From: Paramacrobiotus metropolitanus
Taxonomy: Eukaryota; Tardigrada; Eutardigrada; Parachela; Macrobiotidae
Assembly: GCF_019649055.1 (NCBI RefSeq)
Contig: NW_026570225.1
Location: forward strand, 1,302,001-1,366,000
DNA length: 64,000 nucleotides
Direction of reading: 5' to 3'
Shown: positions 25,201 to 37,700 of the stretch, piece by piece
Numbering within the stretch: the stretch's first letter is position 1
How the letters are laid out: each line of letters starts with the position of its first letter
Notes under the pieces: model-generated
What the model was told of the DNA's origin: nothing
Seen by the model: only the letters and a program-made list of their open reading frames with translations
Databases searched by the model: none
Translations under genes and position numbers: made by a program

Positions 25201-28200
25201 ATGGATAGCTTTCTCAAGGATCAGCTGCAACGATTTTCGGCTGCACCAGCTGTGCCCACGAAGACTGGAGAAGCGCCTAAAAAAAGCTCCACTCCACCGA
25301 ATGCCCGACCTCCCATTCAAAATGGTAAGAACGTTTCCGTATTTCGAAGGAATCCTCGCGGGCTGCAACTTATCCCATTTACGATTTTGGTGCAGCCACC
25401 AAGCAGCAGTCAGCGGCGCAATGGCCCATCAACCAGGCGTACGAGTTCAGTCCGATGACGATGCATGCGAGTGCACCGCGCATGACCAATTCGGGATACA
25501 TGGGACAGTCCTCGTTCGGAATGACAGGCGAAACGCCGCTGGCTTTTCCCACGGTGGAATTTCGGGGTGTGCCTGGTGGGGGCTTTCAAGCTCCCGCCCA
25601 GATGCCTGCGTTGTCCACTATTCCGGTGCAGGATACCAGCACAGCGTATTACAGCGGGAATATCAATTCCCAGGGCTTTGCACTTCCGGTCAGTGTCTTT
25701 ATAAGCGTTTTGCAGAAGAATTGCACTACATGTATTATATTACTCATTTTAATGACATTCGGTAGTCCGGAGTGTGCCTGTGTGGCTTGCACCGGCCTTC
25801 GGCTTCAGAGTTATGGAGAGAAAAGATCGGATAGATGCTGGTGACAGTACAGACACGTTTCAAATTTCTCAAATTTCTTCGCAGTATGTACATAAGTTAG
25901 CACTACTCAGCGAATACTGTACAATCAAATGAAGGCACGTTTTATTCTCTTTTTAAATATTTTTCATTATTTGCTTGCTTACCACTTTATGGTCAGTATG
26001 CGAGTACCCATGGACAAATTTCATTTTCCAGGTATCCTCTTATTATCCTTCTTCCAGCTTGATGCCCGGCGCCGGCGGTCCTGCACGCAAATCGTCCATT
26101 GGAATGGAAAGAGATTCCTCGCCACAACCGCTTTCTGCGGCTGTAAGTTTGTTTTATCTTTGTCGATGCGAAATTGCTTTGATTTAATTATGGCACACTA
26201 AGTAGTAACACTTTAAAATGACCTGTGTGTAGACTCTGGATTCAAATGACGAACGAAAGCGTCTCGAAGCGCAACGACAACAGCAGAAAATCAAACAGTC
26301 CTTCCATACATCACGCAGCAAAACTGTTGACGCTAATGCTTTGATGAACAGAATAGCCGCTGATTTCCAGACTGTGAACACCGGCCCAGTCCCTAAACGA
26401 CCAGAATCTACTTCGCGACCAACAAGTATGCAAGATACTTTCTGTTTTTGGGGTGTTTCTGTTCGTAATCGTAAGTGACTTAGTGTACGGACGGACGGAC
26501 ACCGAAATGCATACCCTATTATGATAGGGTTTCATTCTGATCCTCTCATTAACGCGCTCAGCATGTGCGTTTTGCATGCTTCAGCTCCCTCCAGCCCAAC
26601 GATGATTTCACCCCAAAGTGCATCCGTATTAAAGGATTCAAGCCCAGAGATAAAACCAGAAGAAATCTTGCGATCGAATGAAACTCACGCTATCCCGTCT
26701 CGCCCCGTTGTTCCAGGTGTGCCTACACAGTAAAATACCTATCCTAGTGGATGATAAATTGACTATATCATGGTTTTTGGCGTCGCTTGATGAATTTCAA
26801 TGTGGGGGTGAAGTTTGTAGCTTAGAAACTTTCTGCGAAATATAGTATAGATATAAAGTGCTGTTTTAGACTTGAACGACATGATGATGAAATTTTCTGA
26901 TCTCTCAAACGTTTCCGGGACCAACAAGAACTTCCAGCCGCCCAAGCAACCGAAAGCCACATTCGCCGCTCGAGCAGCCAGCTTCAGTGTTAGTCAAGCA
27001 GCTCGGGACTGGAAAAACCTTCCGGAAGATATTTCTTCCGCTTTCACAACTGTGATACCCGGTAAGACTGAGATATATAATTTTGACATGGGATTTGCGG
27101 TAGCTAAATAGCTCGCTTAGCTTATGGTTAGGATTTTGATGCATCCATAGTTACTTTACCTTAAACTTGTGACTGACATGCATGATGTTTGTAGTAACTT
27201 TGTACAGTTTATTATAAACCTTTTGGTCGGATGCTTGAATATTAGGCAGTTCCGGGAATTCTCCTGTTAGTCCTCAAGATGATCTTCCGCCCTGGTGCAA
27301 TGCCGATGCCAGCACGTTGCCTCCTGTGTACCATACTATTTTGACACATTTTCGTAAAGGAACATTGATAAGCAAGGATAAGGTCTTGGCGCTGCTGGGT
27401 CAGTCTGGACTGAGCCGCAGTACGTTATCCAGAATCTGGGAAACCGCTAGTCGCACTAGGCCCGATCAGTTGACAAGAGATGAGTTGTGTGCTGCATTAG
27501 CTCTTACTGGATTGGCACAGGTGAGACTAAATGAGTCTTCCGAATTTCAAATTAATGAAGTGCCGCAATGGAGACACTGTGTTAGTTGTTACGACGGTGA
27601 CAAATGCGTATGGCGTGGGATAGTTTTCATTGTGTTTTTTTCGTTTGCGGTTTTGTTTAGCAGCTTTTCCACGACCGTTGTTTGTTTAGCTGTAGTGCGG
27701 CAGCAGGTAATTCGTCGAGTTGTGATGTGTAGTAAGATTTTTTCAGAGTAATTTCGATGTCCAGCATTTAACGATTGACGTATTACGACGCATTCCTTCA
27801 CCGCCGATTCCACAGTTTATCGCTTCTCCGCCTCAACAACAAGTGCCGACAACAATTGCACCACTTCAACCTGTGCATGTGCCTCTTGCGCCGATATCCG
27901 CACAGAAGTTTGAGGATATTCCACTCTATAATTTAAGTTCGCCCAAGACAGCTGCGGTGGACGAAGACGAGTTTTCGGATTTCGTTTCGGCATCCGTTCC
28001 TGCGGAAACGATTGTCGCTCCTCAGCCGGTTTTATCGAAACCGTGGATAATGAGAGAAAGTTCCCCTAAAGTTTTAGAAAAAGGAGGCGACAGTGTTCCA
28101 CCATCTGGAGACTTCAGCAAAAGTACCACTAACGCAAAAAATGGTGAAAAAGCTATTTTCCCATCGATTCAGCCACCACTCAGACACAGCCCCAGTGTTA

Positions 28201-29507
28201 GTGTTGCTAAAACGAGCAACAAGGATGTCATTGCATCAGGTCAGACAGCTTTGATTGCCGATAGCTTAAGCAATCCTTCCACCAAAGAAACAAATGCAGT
28301 TCCTTCGACACAATCCGAAGACGATGGCGGCTGGGCGAGTTGGACGCAAATTTCTGTTACCAATTCGCCAAAATTGCCCTCCCTGAGTCTCAATATTTTT
28401 CCTGCTCTTGTGAAGGAAGAGCCCGCACAAAAAGCGCATGCGAAAGAAGCCATGACAGAGGATCCTTATTCCGCGTTTCGCGAATTGATAATCGATAGCG
28501 ATGCTTCTGTTTTTTCATCGCTGGACACCACACAGCTGGAGAAGTCAGAAGAAAGTAGTGATGCAAAATTAGGAGCGGGGATGGAAAGTCCCTCGGGTGA
28601 TAATCAGTCTGTGAACTCTCTGGATATCTCTACTCTGAGTTTGCAGTTGACCTTTGACGATGAAGACCGGCAGCCTTCCCCATTGCCGAAATCCCTTACA
28701 AGTGACTCACTCAACGAGATGGCAATGGAAGATCACGTGGAAATATGGAAGAGAGCATTAAAAGTCTGCGCCGATGCTATTCAGGAGGGATGCACGATAT
28801 TGAATTCGGTCAGCAACAGCAAAGTCCTTGTGGCAGTAATGGAACGCGCATCCAGCGCTATAGCGAGTAAGCGGAAGCAGACTTTTAAACCCAGTTTTTC
28901 GTACTGTCTTTGAACTTCACAGTATTTAATAGTACTTTTAAGAAAAAGTCAGTGGTCTTATTGCAGTTGTTCAGTTATTTTTGAAAACACGATTAATGGC
29001 GAATACATTCTTCGCAGATATTATCGAAATATACCGGGTGGCTCGTCGAATTTATTTAGCAGCTAAAATTTGTAATCTTATGGACAACAAGGACATCATT
29101 GACGGAATAAAGGAAACGGAAGAGGCGTGGGCGGATTTCGCAGCTTTCCTGAGCATAGGTTCGCTGGAGGTGCGATATGCTTGAATTTTGATAGACAATC
29201 TAAAGCGAAATTCGTCAAGAGATGTTAAAGCTGATAAGTGTGTAAAACTGATATCAAGTGTCTGCTTGCTTTTCAGCCACAACGCGGTTCGATGGATTTC
29301 TCAGGTTGTGAATTTGGCGAGCAACTTCCCCCCGCATCAGCCATTTGCGGTGTTTGTTTGCTAAATGTGGATGGAAAAAGTAAAAGTCGGAAAAATGCAT
29401 TAGATGGGATGAAAGTTGAGTGGAATGGTCGATTTTACCATTCGCCTTGCGCTAATTTTTGGGCTAATTGTGTTACCACAAATTTACCACGGCTAAACTA
29501 TCTCTGA
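25201..29507 (+). CDS. SYNRG: Gamma-synergin (AP-1 gamma-ear binding, EH domain)
   Basis: It partners the AP-1 adaptor at trans-Golgi and endosomal coats. Exons: 25201-25324, 25396-25688, 26032-26142, 26233-26425, 26585-26716, 26870-27061, 27246-27520, 27747-28866, 29018-29169, 29277-29507; 940 residues. The single EH domain lies near residues 360-440 (DLPPWCNAD, LALLGQSGLSRSTLSRIW, LTRDELCAALALTGLAQ). Acidic-phenylalanine ear-binding motifs follow (DEDEFSDF, and DPYSAFREL, which is close to a human synergin motif). A conserved C-terminal module has CGVCLLNVDGKS and YHSPCANFWANCV, a C-x2-C...H-x3-C...C arrangement as in vertebrate synergin. The start is uncertain: codons are open back to an acceptor at 25148, so the ATG used here may be internal. 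The EH domain is closest to that of synergin rather than Eps15, given the matching C-terminus. Confidence 0.92.
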
Positions 29508-29901
29508 AAACCTTGATATTGTCGTAATGTATTTTTCCTTTCGTGTGTATCAACAATGCAACCGATAAAACCGAAGTAAAATCCCACTGAAAAATTAAGA
29601 GTGAAACTTAAAATCAGGTGTTGGTGCACTTATACGCTGTGCAAGTACAGTAGCGTCAAATTTCTACTATTCTGCATAGAATTTTTTAGACCACCAGCCA
29701 CGGCCAGTGAATCAGGAACAACATGTATTTGGATACAGTAAATAATGCACCATCATAAGTATAGCAATAACAAGTAATGTGCCAAACTTTTAAAATTTCC
29801 AATCTTGTGTAACAAAAAACACAGAACTTCAAAGAAACTTAAAGGGCTAAAAAATCACCGAGATGCAGGTGCGGACAATGTCCACTATCAGACAAATCAA
29901 A
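29508..29901. other. Convergent 3' spacer between synergin and Sec6
   Basis: 394 bp of AT-rich sequence between two convergent stop codons. It must accommodate both 3' UTRs. I see no exon, repeat or RNA gene in it. Confidence 0.6.
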
Positions 29902-32900
29902 TTAGCGATAGGTAACCTCGGAAAATATCGTTTTCACCTTCATCTTTCCTAAATCTGCCGACATCACATCCAAAACTTTGGTCCCATCATTCTTATTTAA
30001 ATCACCTAAATCAATCTTCAAATCTCCGCGCACATCCAGTAAACGTGCTAGCTGCTGCGCGGTCACATCGGGGAATTTCTGCACAAACGTGCTCAGCTCT
30101 AGCTGTATCATGTCCTCTGAGCACTTGAGCAACTCGGCAAAATTCTCGAAAATATCATAGCTCAGCATCAAATCCACCTGATCTGGCCCTGAACGTCTAT
30201 CGTCCGTCTGACCGCCGACTTCGCTGACAAACCGCAAGTCCAAATTTAAATTGGTCAGAATATCCATGTCCGCTTTGATGCGTTTGGCCGCATCCTGGCG
30301 TTCGTCATTACTCCGAAAACGCAGTTTCCGATCCAGGATGGCCTGCAGGTAGTACTTCAGAATTTTTAACTGCACCACCTCCATGGTCTCGACATAGTTG
30401 GGCAGCATGAGATGGCGTTTGTAGTCGTTGGAGTAATCCATCAGCGTCATGTGGACGGTCTGCATGGCCTGGGACTGCGAGCGCAGCCATTTGACGGTGA
30501 AAAATTCTGAAATGTAATTCGGAAGCAAATCTTGTATGACTTCTTCTAAAAGACAACTGATAGCTTCCGTTTTGACATGCTCGAAACATTTGCAACATTC
30601 CATCACTTTGTCACTGTGGCCCAGATTGCTCTTCTTCTGTGCCCACACTTGGATGAATTCCACGTAGCGACTGCAGTCATTCACAAGCGCCATCATGACG
30701 TCTGTGTAATTCATAAACTGGGTGCGATCTTTGAACTTTTCCACCTTGAACTCAGTCACTGCTTTCTTCAATGCGTCGCTGCAGACGAAACAACAGTCAA
30801 CCATTAGCGGATTACGCCCTACCGCAAATACTACACAACAATCACCCTGTGCACTAAAAAAACGGTTTACACAATGCGTTGCAGGCATGCATACCGGTAT
30901 TTGAGATTCTACAAGATATGTACTGGCAACAGCCAGGCTCTGACAAAAACGAAAAAAGCCCTTTTCTGATGGCTCGAACGTGCATTACATCAGCAACAGC
31001 GGAAATGAGATCTCTTATCAAAAGTCACGACTTTTTATAACTTGGATTCCCCATCTGGCCCACTAAGAACCCCGATTCGCGTACCTGAAATCGGCCAATT
31101 TCCTCAGACACAGCACGTACATCCTCTTGGAAATCTCATCTCCCATTCTCGCCGCGATATTAATATTTTGATCGAAAATCTGGAAAACATCGGTAGGCGT
31201 TTGTGTCTGATAGAAGGGTGAACTTTCGTCCGGCTTCTGACCGCTTGACCATCCCGCTTTCTCCACGTTTAGTGCACGGTACAGATAGTTGTCCACATTC
31301 AACGACGTCGCTTGCACGTACAACTCCACCAGTTCCTGCGTCTTTTTCGGTGCCAACAGCGGTGCACCCAGACTGCGCACGTCCAGCTGCACGTTAGGAT
31401 GCGAGAGACAGTTCTCGCCTTCGTACTCTTCCAACCATGTCAGCAGCGTCACGATATCTTCCGCCTGCATCTTCTCGTGCTCTATCAATTCCGCAATCTG
31501 CTTCGCAATGGCTTTATGGTACATTTTGGCGTACACGTTCATGATATCGTATTCTGGTGGGAAGCAGGGAATCGCGACGCTTCGGACAACCGAGAGATCT
31601 TTCAACACTTCTTGACGGATAATTTCCAAGTGTTTCACCAACCACGTCTTATCTGCTCTAGCATCGGTTAACTGCGATCCTTCAATTTTTTCTGTCACCG
31701 ATTGTTCCAAAACCTAAAAACTCTTGCAAATGACAATCACCATGACACTACCTAAAAATTACAAACTGTATACAGTATTCGACTTTATTAACACATCGTA
31801 CAATAATTTTTACTGAACATAAACACTTCCCAACGGAAGTTACTACTCGTACATATTTTAATACAACTCACACGCCAAAAGGAACACGAAAATCACTCAA
31901 AAGTGTTAGGTAGGCAACCGGCCACCGCCTGCAAATATGCAAGTACTGAACTGGGGGTAGCAAATCGCCCCGCACCAGACTACCGAACCAGCAGATAGAG
32001 CTGCGGCAACAGCTGTTTGAGTTAAAAGTTAAAACCAGGACGTCTTGTAACCATAACAAAATTATTATCGAACCACAACTACATTGACGTTACCTTTTGA
32101 AGTACATAATCCGCTTGTTATTTTAGCCGCACTATATAAACTGCTTACCTGAAAACACTTGGCCTTCCACTGTTTTGGTCGGTTATGCGGGAGAAATCCG
32201 CTTGCCGCCTTCCGTTCCAAAGCTTTGGCATCCAGCCTTTCCTCGCGTTCAATGATCCTCAGACACGACACAATCAAGGCAGGTTCTTTGCGGATAATAT
32301 TGATCGCCCGGCCCATGTGCACCCAGATCTGCTTGCCCAACTGCACCGACAATGACTCTACAGGCTGGAAATACTTCTCCAACTGCACCTGATCCAGATG
32401 CGACGTGGTCGGCTGCTTGAAGAATTCAAACATGAGATCATCGCGCGATCGCTCCAGATCACTGATCGACTGGTGCGCCAACAGCAGTTTTCCCTCGTCG
32501 ATCAGCTTCCGGGTACGGTCGGCAATTTCTCCCACGTTGAATATCTGCTTGGCGTTCTCCACGGCCGCCGCCAGTTGGCTGTGGCGACTGTGTTCTTCGC
32601 GGATCTCCTTGAACTGGCTGTTGAGGGTTTTCATCTCTTTCAGATCCTTCAGGATGCCTTGGAAGTTGGTCTTCAGGGACCGGGTGTTGGCCACGACATG
32701 GTCCATGTTGCCGATGGACAGCTGGACGCCTTCCACGTGCGACTGCAACATGGTCTTCATCATGACGTCGATGGTGGATTTCTCGCTGGTGATCTGCTCG
32801 TTGCGAGCGCGGAGAATCTCGTCCAGATCTTTAGGCTGATGCAAAAGCGCGGCCACATTCTTCGAAGCCCCATCCGCAATGGATTCTTCAATCACTTTCC

Positions 32901-32916
32901 ACTTCGCCTGGTCCAT
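29902..32916 (-). CDS. EXOC3: Exocyst complex component 3 (Sec6)
   Basis: Sec6 is a subunit of the octameric exocyst that tethers secretory vesicles to the plasma membrane. Exons in transcription order are 32149-32916, 31085-31713 and 29902-30778. They encode 757 residues, close to human EXOC3. Recognisable blocks are HSQLAAAVENAKQIF with the following DRTRKLIDEGKLLLAH, LERSRDDLMFEF, GKQIWVHM, LRIIEREERLDAKALERK, GFLPHNRPKQWKAKCF, TWLVKHLEIIRQEVLKDL, CFPPEYDI, IVTLLTWLEEYEG, DNYLYRALNVE and a final RGDLKIDLGDL region. The N-terminal quarter is coiled coil. With only two introns it has the fewest exons of the large genes here. It is convergent with synergin and divergent from domino. Confidence 0.96.
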
Positions 32917-34767
32917 TTTAGAATTAGGAAAACATGGTTTCACAGTAAAAAAAAACAGTTTACAGTTTACTAACAAACTTAACCCGAAAACGTACAGCAA
33001 AATGCAGGGTAGGTTGCCGTTTCCACAAATGAAACCTGACCACGGCCACCAACGGGAAGCGGCAGTCTGTGCCCGTGGCATATAGTATGAACGAGTTTTT
33101 GTTTCCAGAGGTTTTTTTTACCGTTTCTAAACATTTCGAGCACACCACTTCGTCACCGGAAATTTCCGCAGAGGTTTACAAAAGTTACAGACAACTGAGA
33201 CTAGTTAAATGGATTCTAACGTGTATAATTCTATTGCGCGTAATAAATTATCTGTAAATAATTTATAGCACCCTTTGTCTGTAAATTTGTTATTAAAAAT
33301 TTGACTTCTGCCGGTAAGAAGCGCACTGCATAGTGATGGACATCATGGACTGACGGTGACGCTTCGGACTGCAGGATGATAACTATGTACTGTCTAGTAG
33401 ACAGTACATAGTGTCTACTATATAGTTTCGTTGTGCTTGTATTGCATTACATTGCATGTGGTTATTTTACTTAAAAATTAGAAAATTCTCTTAAACGTGG
33501 TTCCGAAGATGTGTCCTCTCAAATTCGGAAACGCTACTTTATGCACTTTGCCAACTTGAAGTTCATTAAATTCAGTTCAATATCGGGTAACCTCACTGCA
33601 ACGACCGCCATCTTGGGCGAATGGTGAGCCGAATGCATCAGAATTTCTGCGACTTTTTTTCTCTAGCGGCAGTGACCCAGCCGCAAAAGTGCAGTTAGTC
33701 AATTACGTACGTAACACAAGTACCGTCGTCGTACTTGTACGTAATAACAACTCAAAAATTTCATAGGATTACAAATGCTAGAGAATTTAAGCAGAAGATT
33801 CTTATTACTTATAAAAGTGGCTAAACTAGAAACTTAATTTGTCCCAGCGCTTGGATGTAATAACTGCATTACAATCCCTCGAAATGGATTAACTTTAAAA
33901 AGCATAATACTACACACTAGGGTAGGTCGTAGGTGTCGAATTCAGTAATTTAACAATGGTGAAGAACTGAAAATAATGTTAAATATGATCTATAAAATAC
34001 CATAATTAATGAAATTTAACTTGAAAAATTATAGCTGTGTCTTTTTTCCTTAACATGTTTCAGGTTTCAGCAATAAATAATGTTATAAACCGCATTCTAA
34101 AAAGGTGAAGTGTCACTTCAAGTCTTTCTCCCATGTAAAGCTTCACAGCCCGGCACTGTAATTCTTGGCAAACGGCTCACCAAATCAGACAAGTCAGCTC
34201 ATGCAGAGCTCGTAGTTTCATGGAAATTTGACGTGATGAACGTTATTCCACATTGAGGTTGCAAGGTTTTCGTACAGCACCCATCTTGAAGAGATCCTGT
34301 GGTATTTGGAATATCTACCCCACATTTGCTGTATTTTATGATTTTTTAAGAGGTAGTTTGACAACAATTTTTTGATTGTTCACTAAAAATTAGAACATTG
34401 TTGAAAAGTAGTGAAACTGAATCAACTGGCTGTTGTTACCTCAACCCGTTTCGATTTTGGCAATCCTCCGAGTTCGCTGATACAGTTATGGGCAATTTTA
34501 CCGAGTATGCTTGAATTTGCAGGGCAAACCCAGTAAATTAGCACCAGGTACGTTGGCCCGGGTTGGGTCTTCGTATTTCACACATGGCCCATATGCGGGA
34601 ATTCCCTGTTATACAGTGCAGATGTGATAAATAACAAATGCGGGAAACTAAAACGTCAAGCTGGTAAAACAGAATCTTAGCGTTCAAGTTTTTATGGGGA
34701 TTTTTACTTTTCATTTTAGACGACCGGGAATGATTGCAACAGCACCGCTGGTACAAGTTACGTGATT
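32917..34767. promoter_or_regulatory. Divergent region between Sec6 and domino
   Basis: 1.85 kb between head-to-head genes, mostly AT-rich. It contains a perfect 15-bp-arm palindrome at 33382-33412 and several GTAC-rich clusters (for example 33709-33745). No exon of either gene could be supported in it, although 5' UTR exons are likely. The stretch just before the domino ATG (34738-34767) is not conserved enough to judge. Confidence 0.4.
33382..33412. repeat. Perfect palindrome, 15-bp arms with 1-base centre
   Basis: ACTATGTACTGTCTA, one G, then TAGACAGTACATAGT, the exact reverse complement. The following bases (GTCTACTATATAG) partly echo the arm. It lies about 470 bp upstream of the Sec6 start and 1.36 kb upstream of the domino start. 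Confidence 0.9.
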
Positions 34768-37700
34768 ATGGACACCACTCGGCATTCAGACCCCGAGGAG
34801 GATGTGGAGCGGCGGCAGGGGGGCCAGATTGAACTGGTCCCCCCTGATCCGACCGGGCAGCCCCTGGCCAGTCAGGGGGGCACCCTAACGGATCCCGATG
34901 GTCCATCCAAGCGTGTAAAATGGGTGACATGGAGCAAAAAAGATGCCATCAATTTCAGCTCCTTCCCCTCCGCCTTCGACCATAATTTTCCAGGAACCGA
35001 TGCAACGGTTTCATCCTTCGACCCGGTGACCAGCTCAGTTCTCCGGCATTCTCTGGAGATCTCGTTAAGAACGAAGGATGAGGAAGATGCGCAACTGATG
35101 CAAATAGATCCTCCTGCTGCAGACACCGTTAAAGGTAGCATCGATGGTCCGAAGCACACGTAGCCGTGCGATCGATACGTCACAGACTGAGCTGGGCTTT
35201 TGCAGGTGTGACTGCCGTTGTTGATAATGATGCTTTCACGCCTGTTTGTCCCGCATCCCAAAGTCCCCTAAAAAATACTGTGATACCAAATAGTGATATT
35301 GATGTGAGGATCTCGCCTCATCTCTATGGACCAAATAGGCCAGAAGCTCTGAAAACTCCACGACAAGGGTCGGTCGTGGATGCCGTCAAGAAGGCGCCAT
35401 CGCCGATCACTTCCGTTGAACAGGTATATCGTGCACTCGCTTTCCGTCTCGGCATGAACCATCCGAAGTTTCATGCTTTACGGTTTAAAATGTTTGATGC
35501 TGACTGCTTTATCAATATAAGCTTGGTCGCATAGGAGGCAAAAATTCTTGCCAGGATAAATGAGTTGCGCAAAATGGGAAAATGGGAGGATTCGCGCATT
35601 CCCCGCTGTGTTGTCCCGGAACCGTTCAGCCGGGGAGTGAAGAACTTCACGAAGGAAGTGTGCTGGGTGGCTACCCTGATCGAGAAAGAACGGAAAGCAA
35701 AGATTGCCATGGCCAAAAAGGTTTGCCATTCTTTAAGCATTGTGTGCTGGACGATGCTATATCGATCGATCGATATGTAGCTGGCATACGCTGCCAAACG
35801 GTGGCATGAGAAAAAGGAAGAGCAGAAGGAGCGGCAGCAGCGAGAAGAACTACAACGGCTACGGAAAATAGCCAAGCAGGTGTCATCGGCTGTAATGGTG
35901 TGGTGGACGGAAGTGCGGAAAGTGAGTGCACTGTCTCTGCTTGTGTCAGCAGTAATTACTGTGCTCGTGCTGAGGGTAGCAGTTTTTCTCCAGCATAAAC
36001 CTCGGCGTAAAAATCGACAGACAGCTGAACTGACAGTTTCACAAAAGCTGAGTGCCTAAATGCATCCATCTTTTGTTCTTGAAGGTCGCGCAGCTAAAGC
36101 AGAAGGAGGAAATCGAAATCCAAAAGAAGCGGATTCGTGATCTGCATTTACAGCACCTAATGGATCAAACGGAGGATTATTCTAGTCGAATGGCACAAGT
36201 GTTGTCCAAAAGTGCCAGCCAAACTGCCATTGCCGAAAATCATAAGGCAGAGGAAGATTTGGGTAAGACGATTCTGTTTTAAAATGCCGGTGACTCAAAT
36301 GATGGCTGTTAATTTTTAGACATAACAGATCTGGAATTCCGCTTGGATGATGATGAATCTGTTGCGGACGAGGAGGATACAATCTCGGATGAAGAAAGTC
36401 AGTCTACGATGGAAGAGCAGTCACGCGATGAGGGCGCCGCATTGGCCGAAGAGGCCAATGTCCCCCTTGATGATTTCTTGAGCACCTTGCCCCCCGATTA
36501 TCGGGAATACTTGCTATCGCAGCAAGCCAACACATCACCAGATGACGAACCTCCTTCGAAGCGGCTGCGGACGAGGTCCCGGCTTCTCTCGGCTAGCTCG
36601 GTGAAGCAGGAGGAGCCTATGGACGATGATCGTAAATATTTTTCCACCTTTTCTTGGTTGGCATAATCTGTTACGGATGTTGTATTTAGTGCGGCTTCTG
36701 GTCAACGATTCCCATGAACCGCTTCCGGGAGGTTCGCAAGGGGTGAGTAGCCCTGAAGGGCATACATAATGTGCGAATGCAGTTTCTGAAATGATTTTTG
36801 TAAGCCAGTTCGTTATTACTGTGCAGTATGTACAGTCCCAAATTGCTGGTGAATTAAAATGTACTTAGGCATTTGTTTTGCTAGTGAAACGAGGCTTTTT
36901 TAATTTGAGCAGATAAGGGTAAACTTTTTTATTTGGTGGATAAGGATTGCTTCTACAAATTTTTGCACCTCTGTCCTGCCACCTCGAAGAAATAACTTCG
37001 AAGCGGATTCACGAAGAGGTTATAGTGCTTCCATGAGGATAACTGTTTTTAAATCTCGCAACGAGATTTTATGAACAAGTCTGAATGGTACATTATGTTT
37101 GTTTCCCTATTTGCAGGATAGCTCTGTTCTTGACGAAAAAATCCGAAGTCACGAAGCGGCTCTGGAAAAGCTCCGTCCAAAGGGAAATTCGCTGTCCAGT
37201 ACTCAGGTGAGCATTGATTACAAAGCATCGAACTACTAAAAAACTTAAAACGAGCCAAGAGTCACCGTTGAGATGTACTTGTATCGAGATGGTGCTACTG
37301 AGTTCGGACATCAGTGTTGCCTCTAGATTATGCTCTTAGCCCTTGTTTGTCAACGACTAGGACACCTTCTTTTGGTACATTAATTAGTTCTAACTGTGAT
37401 ATCATAGCAGCTTTAATGGTTTTGTTTAATCAGAATTATGTTAGACGTTAGTGGAGTCGGCTCAGTTGACATGGTTATCTCTAATAGGTCGTTACCAAAA
37501 TACCATTTCTGCTCCGTGGACAATTGCGCGAATATCAGCATGTAGGATTGGATTGGCTAGTGTCGTTATATAAGAATAAGATGAACGGGATTCTTGCGGA
37601 CGAAATGGGTTTGGGCAAAACGATTCAGACCATTGCTTTCCTGGCACATTTGGCATGTGAAGAGCAAAATTGGGGTCCCCATCTGATTATTGTGCCCACA

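Noticed and set aside
26514-26531. Short stem ACCCTAT/ATAGGGT in a synergin intron
   Set aside because: Seven-base arms with a 4-base loop are expected by chance at this scale.
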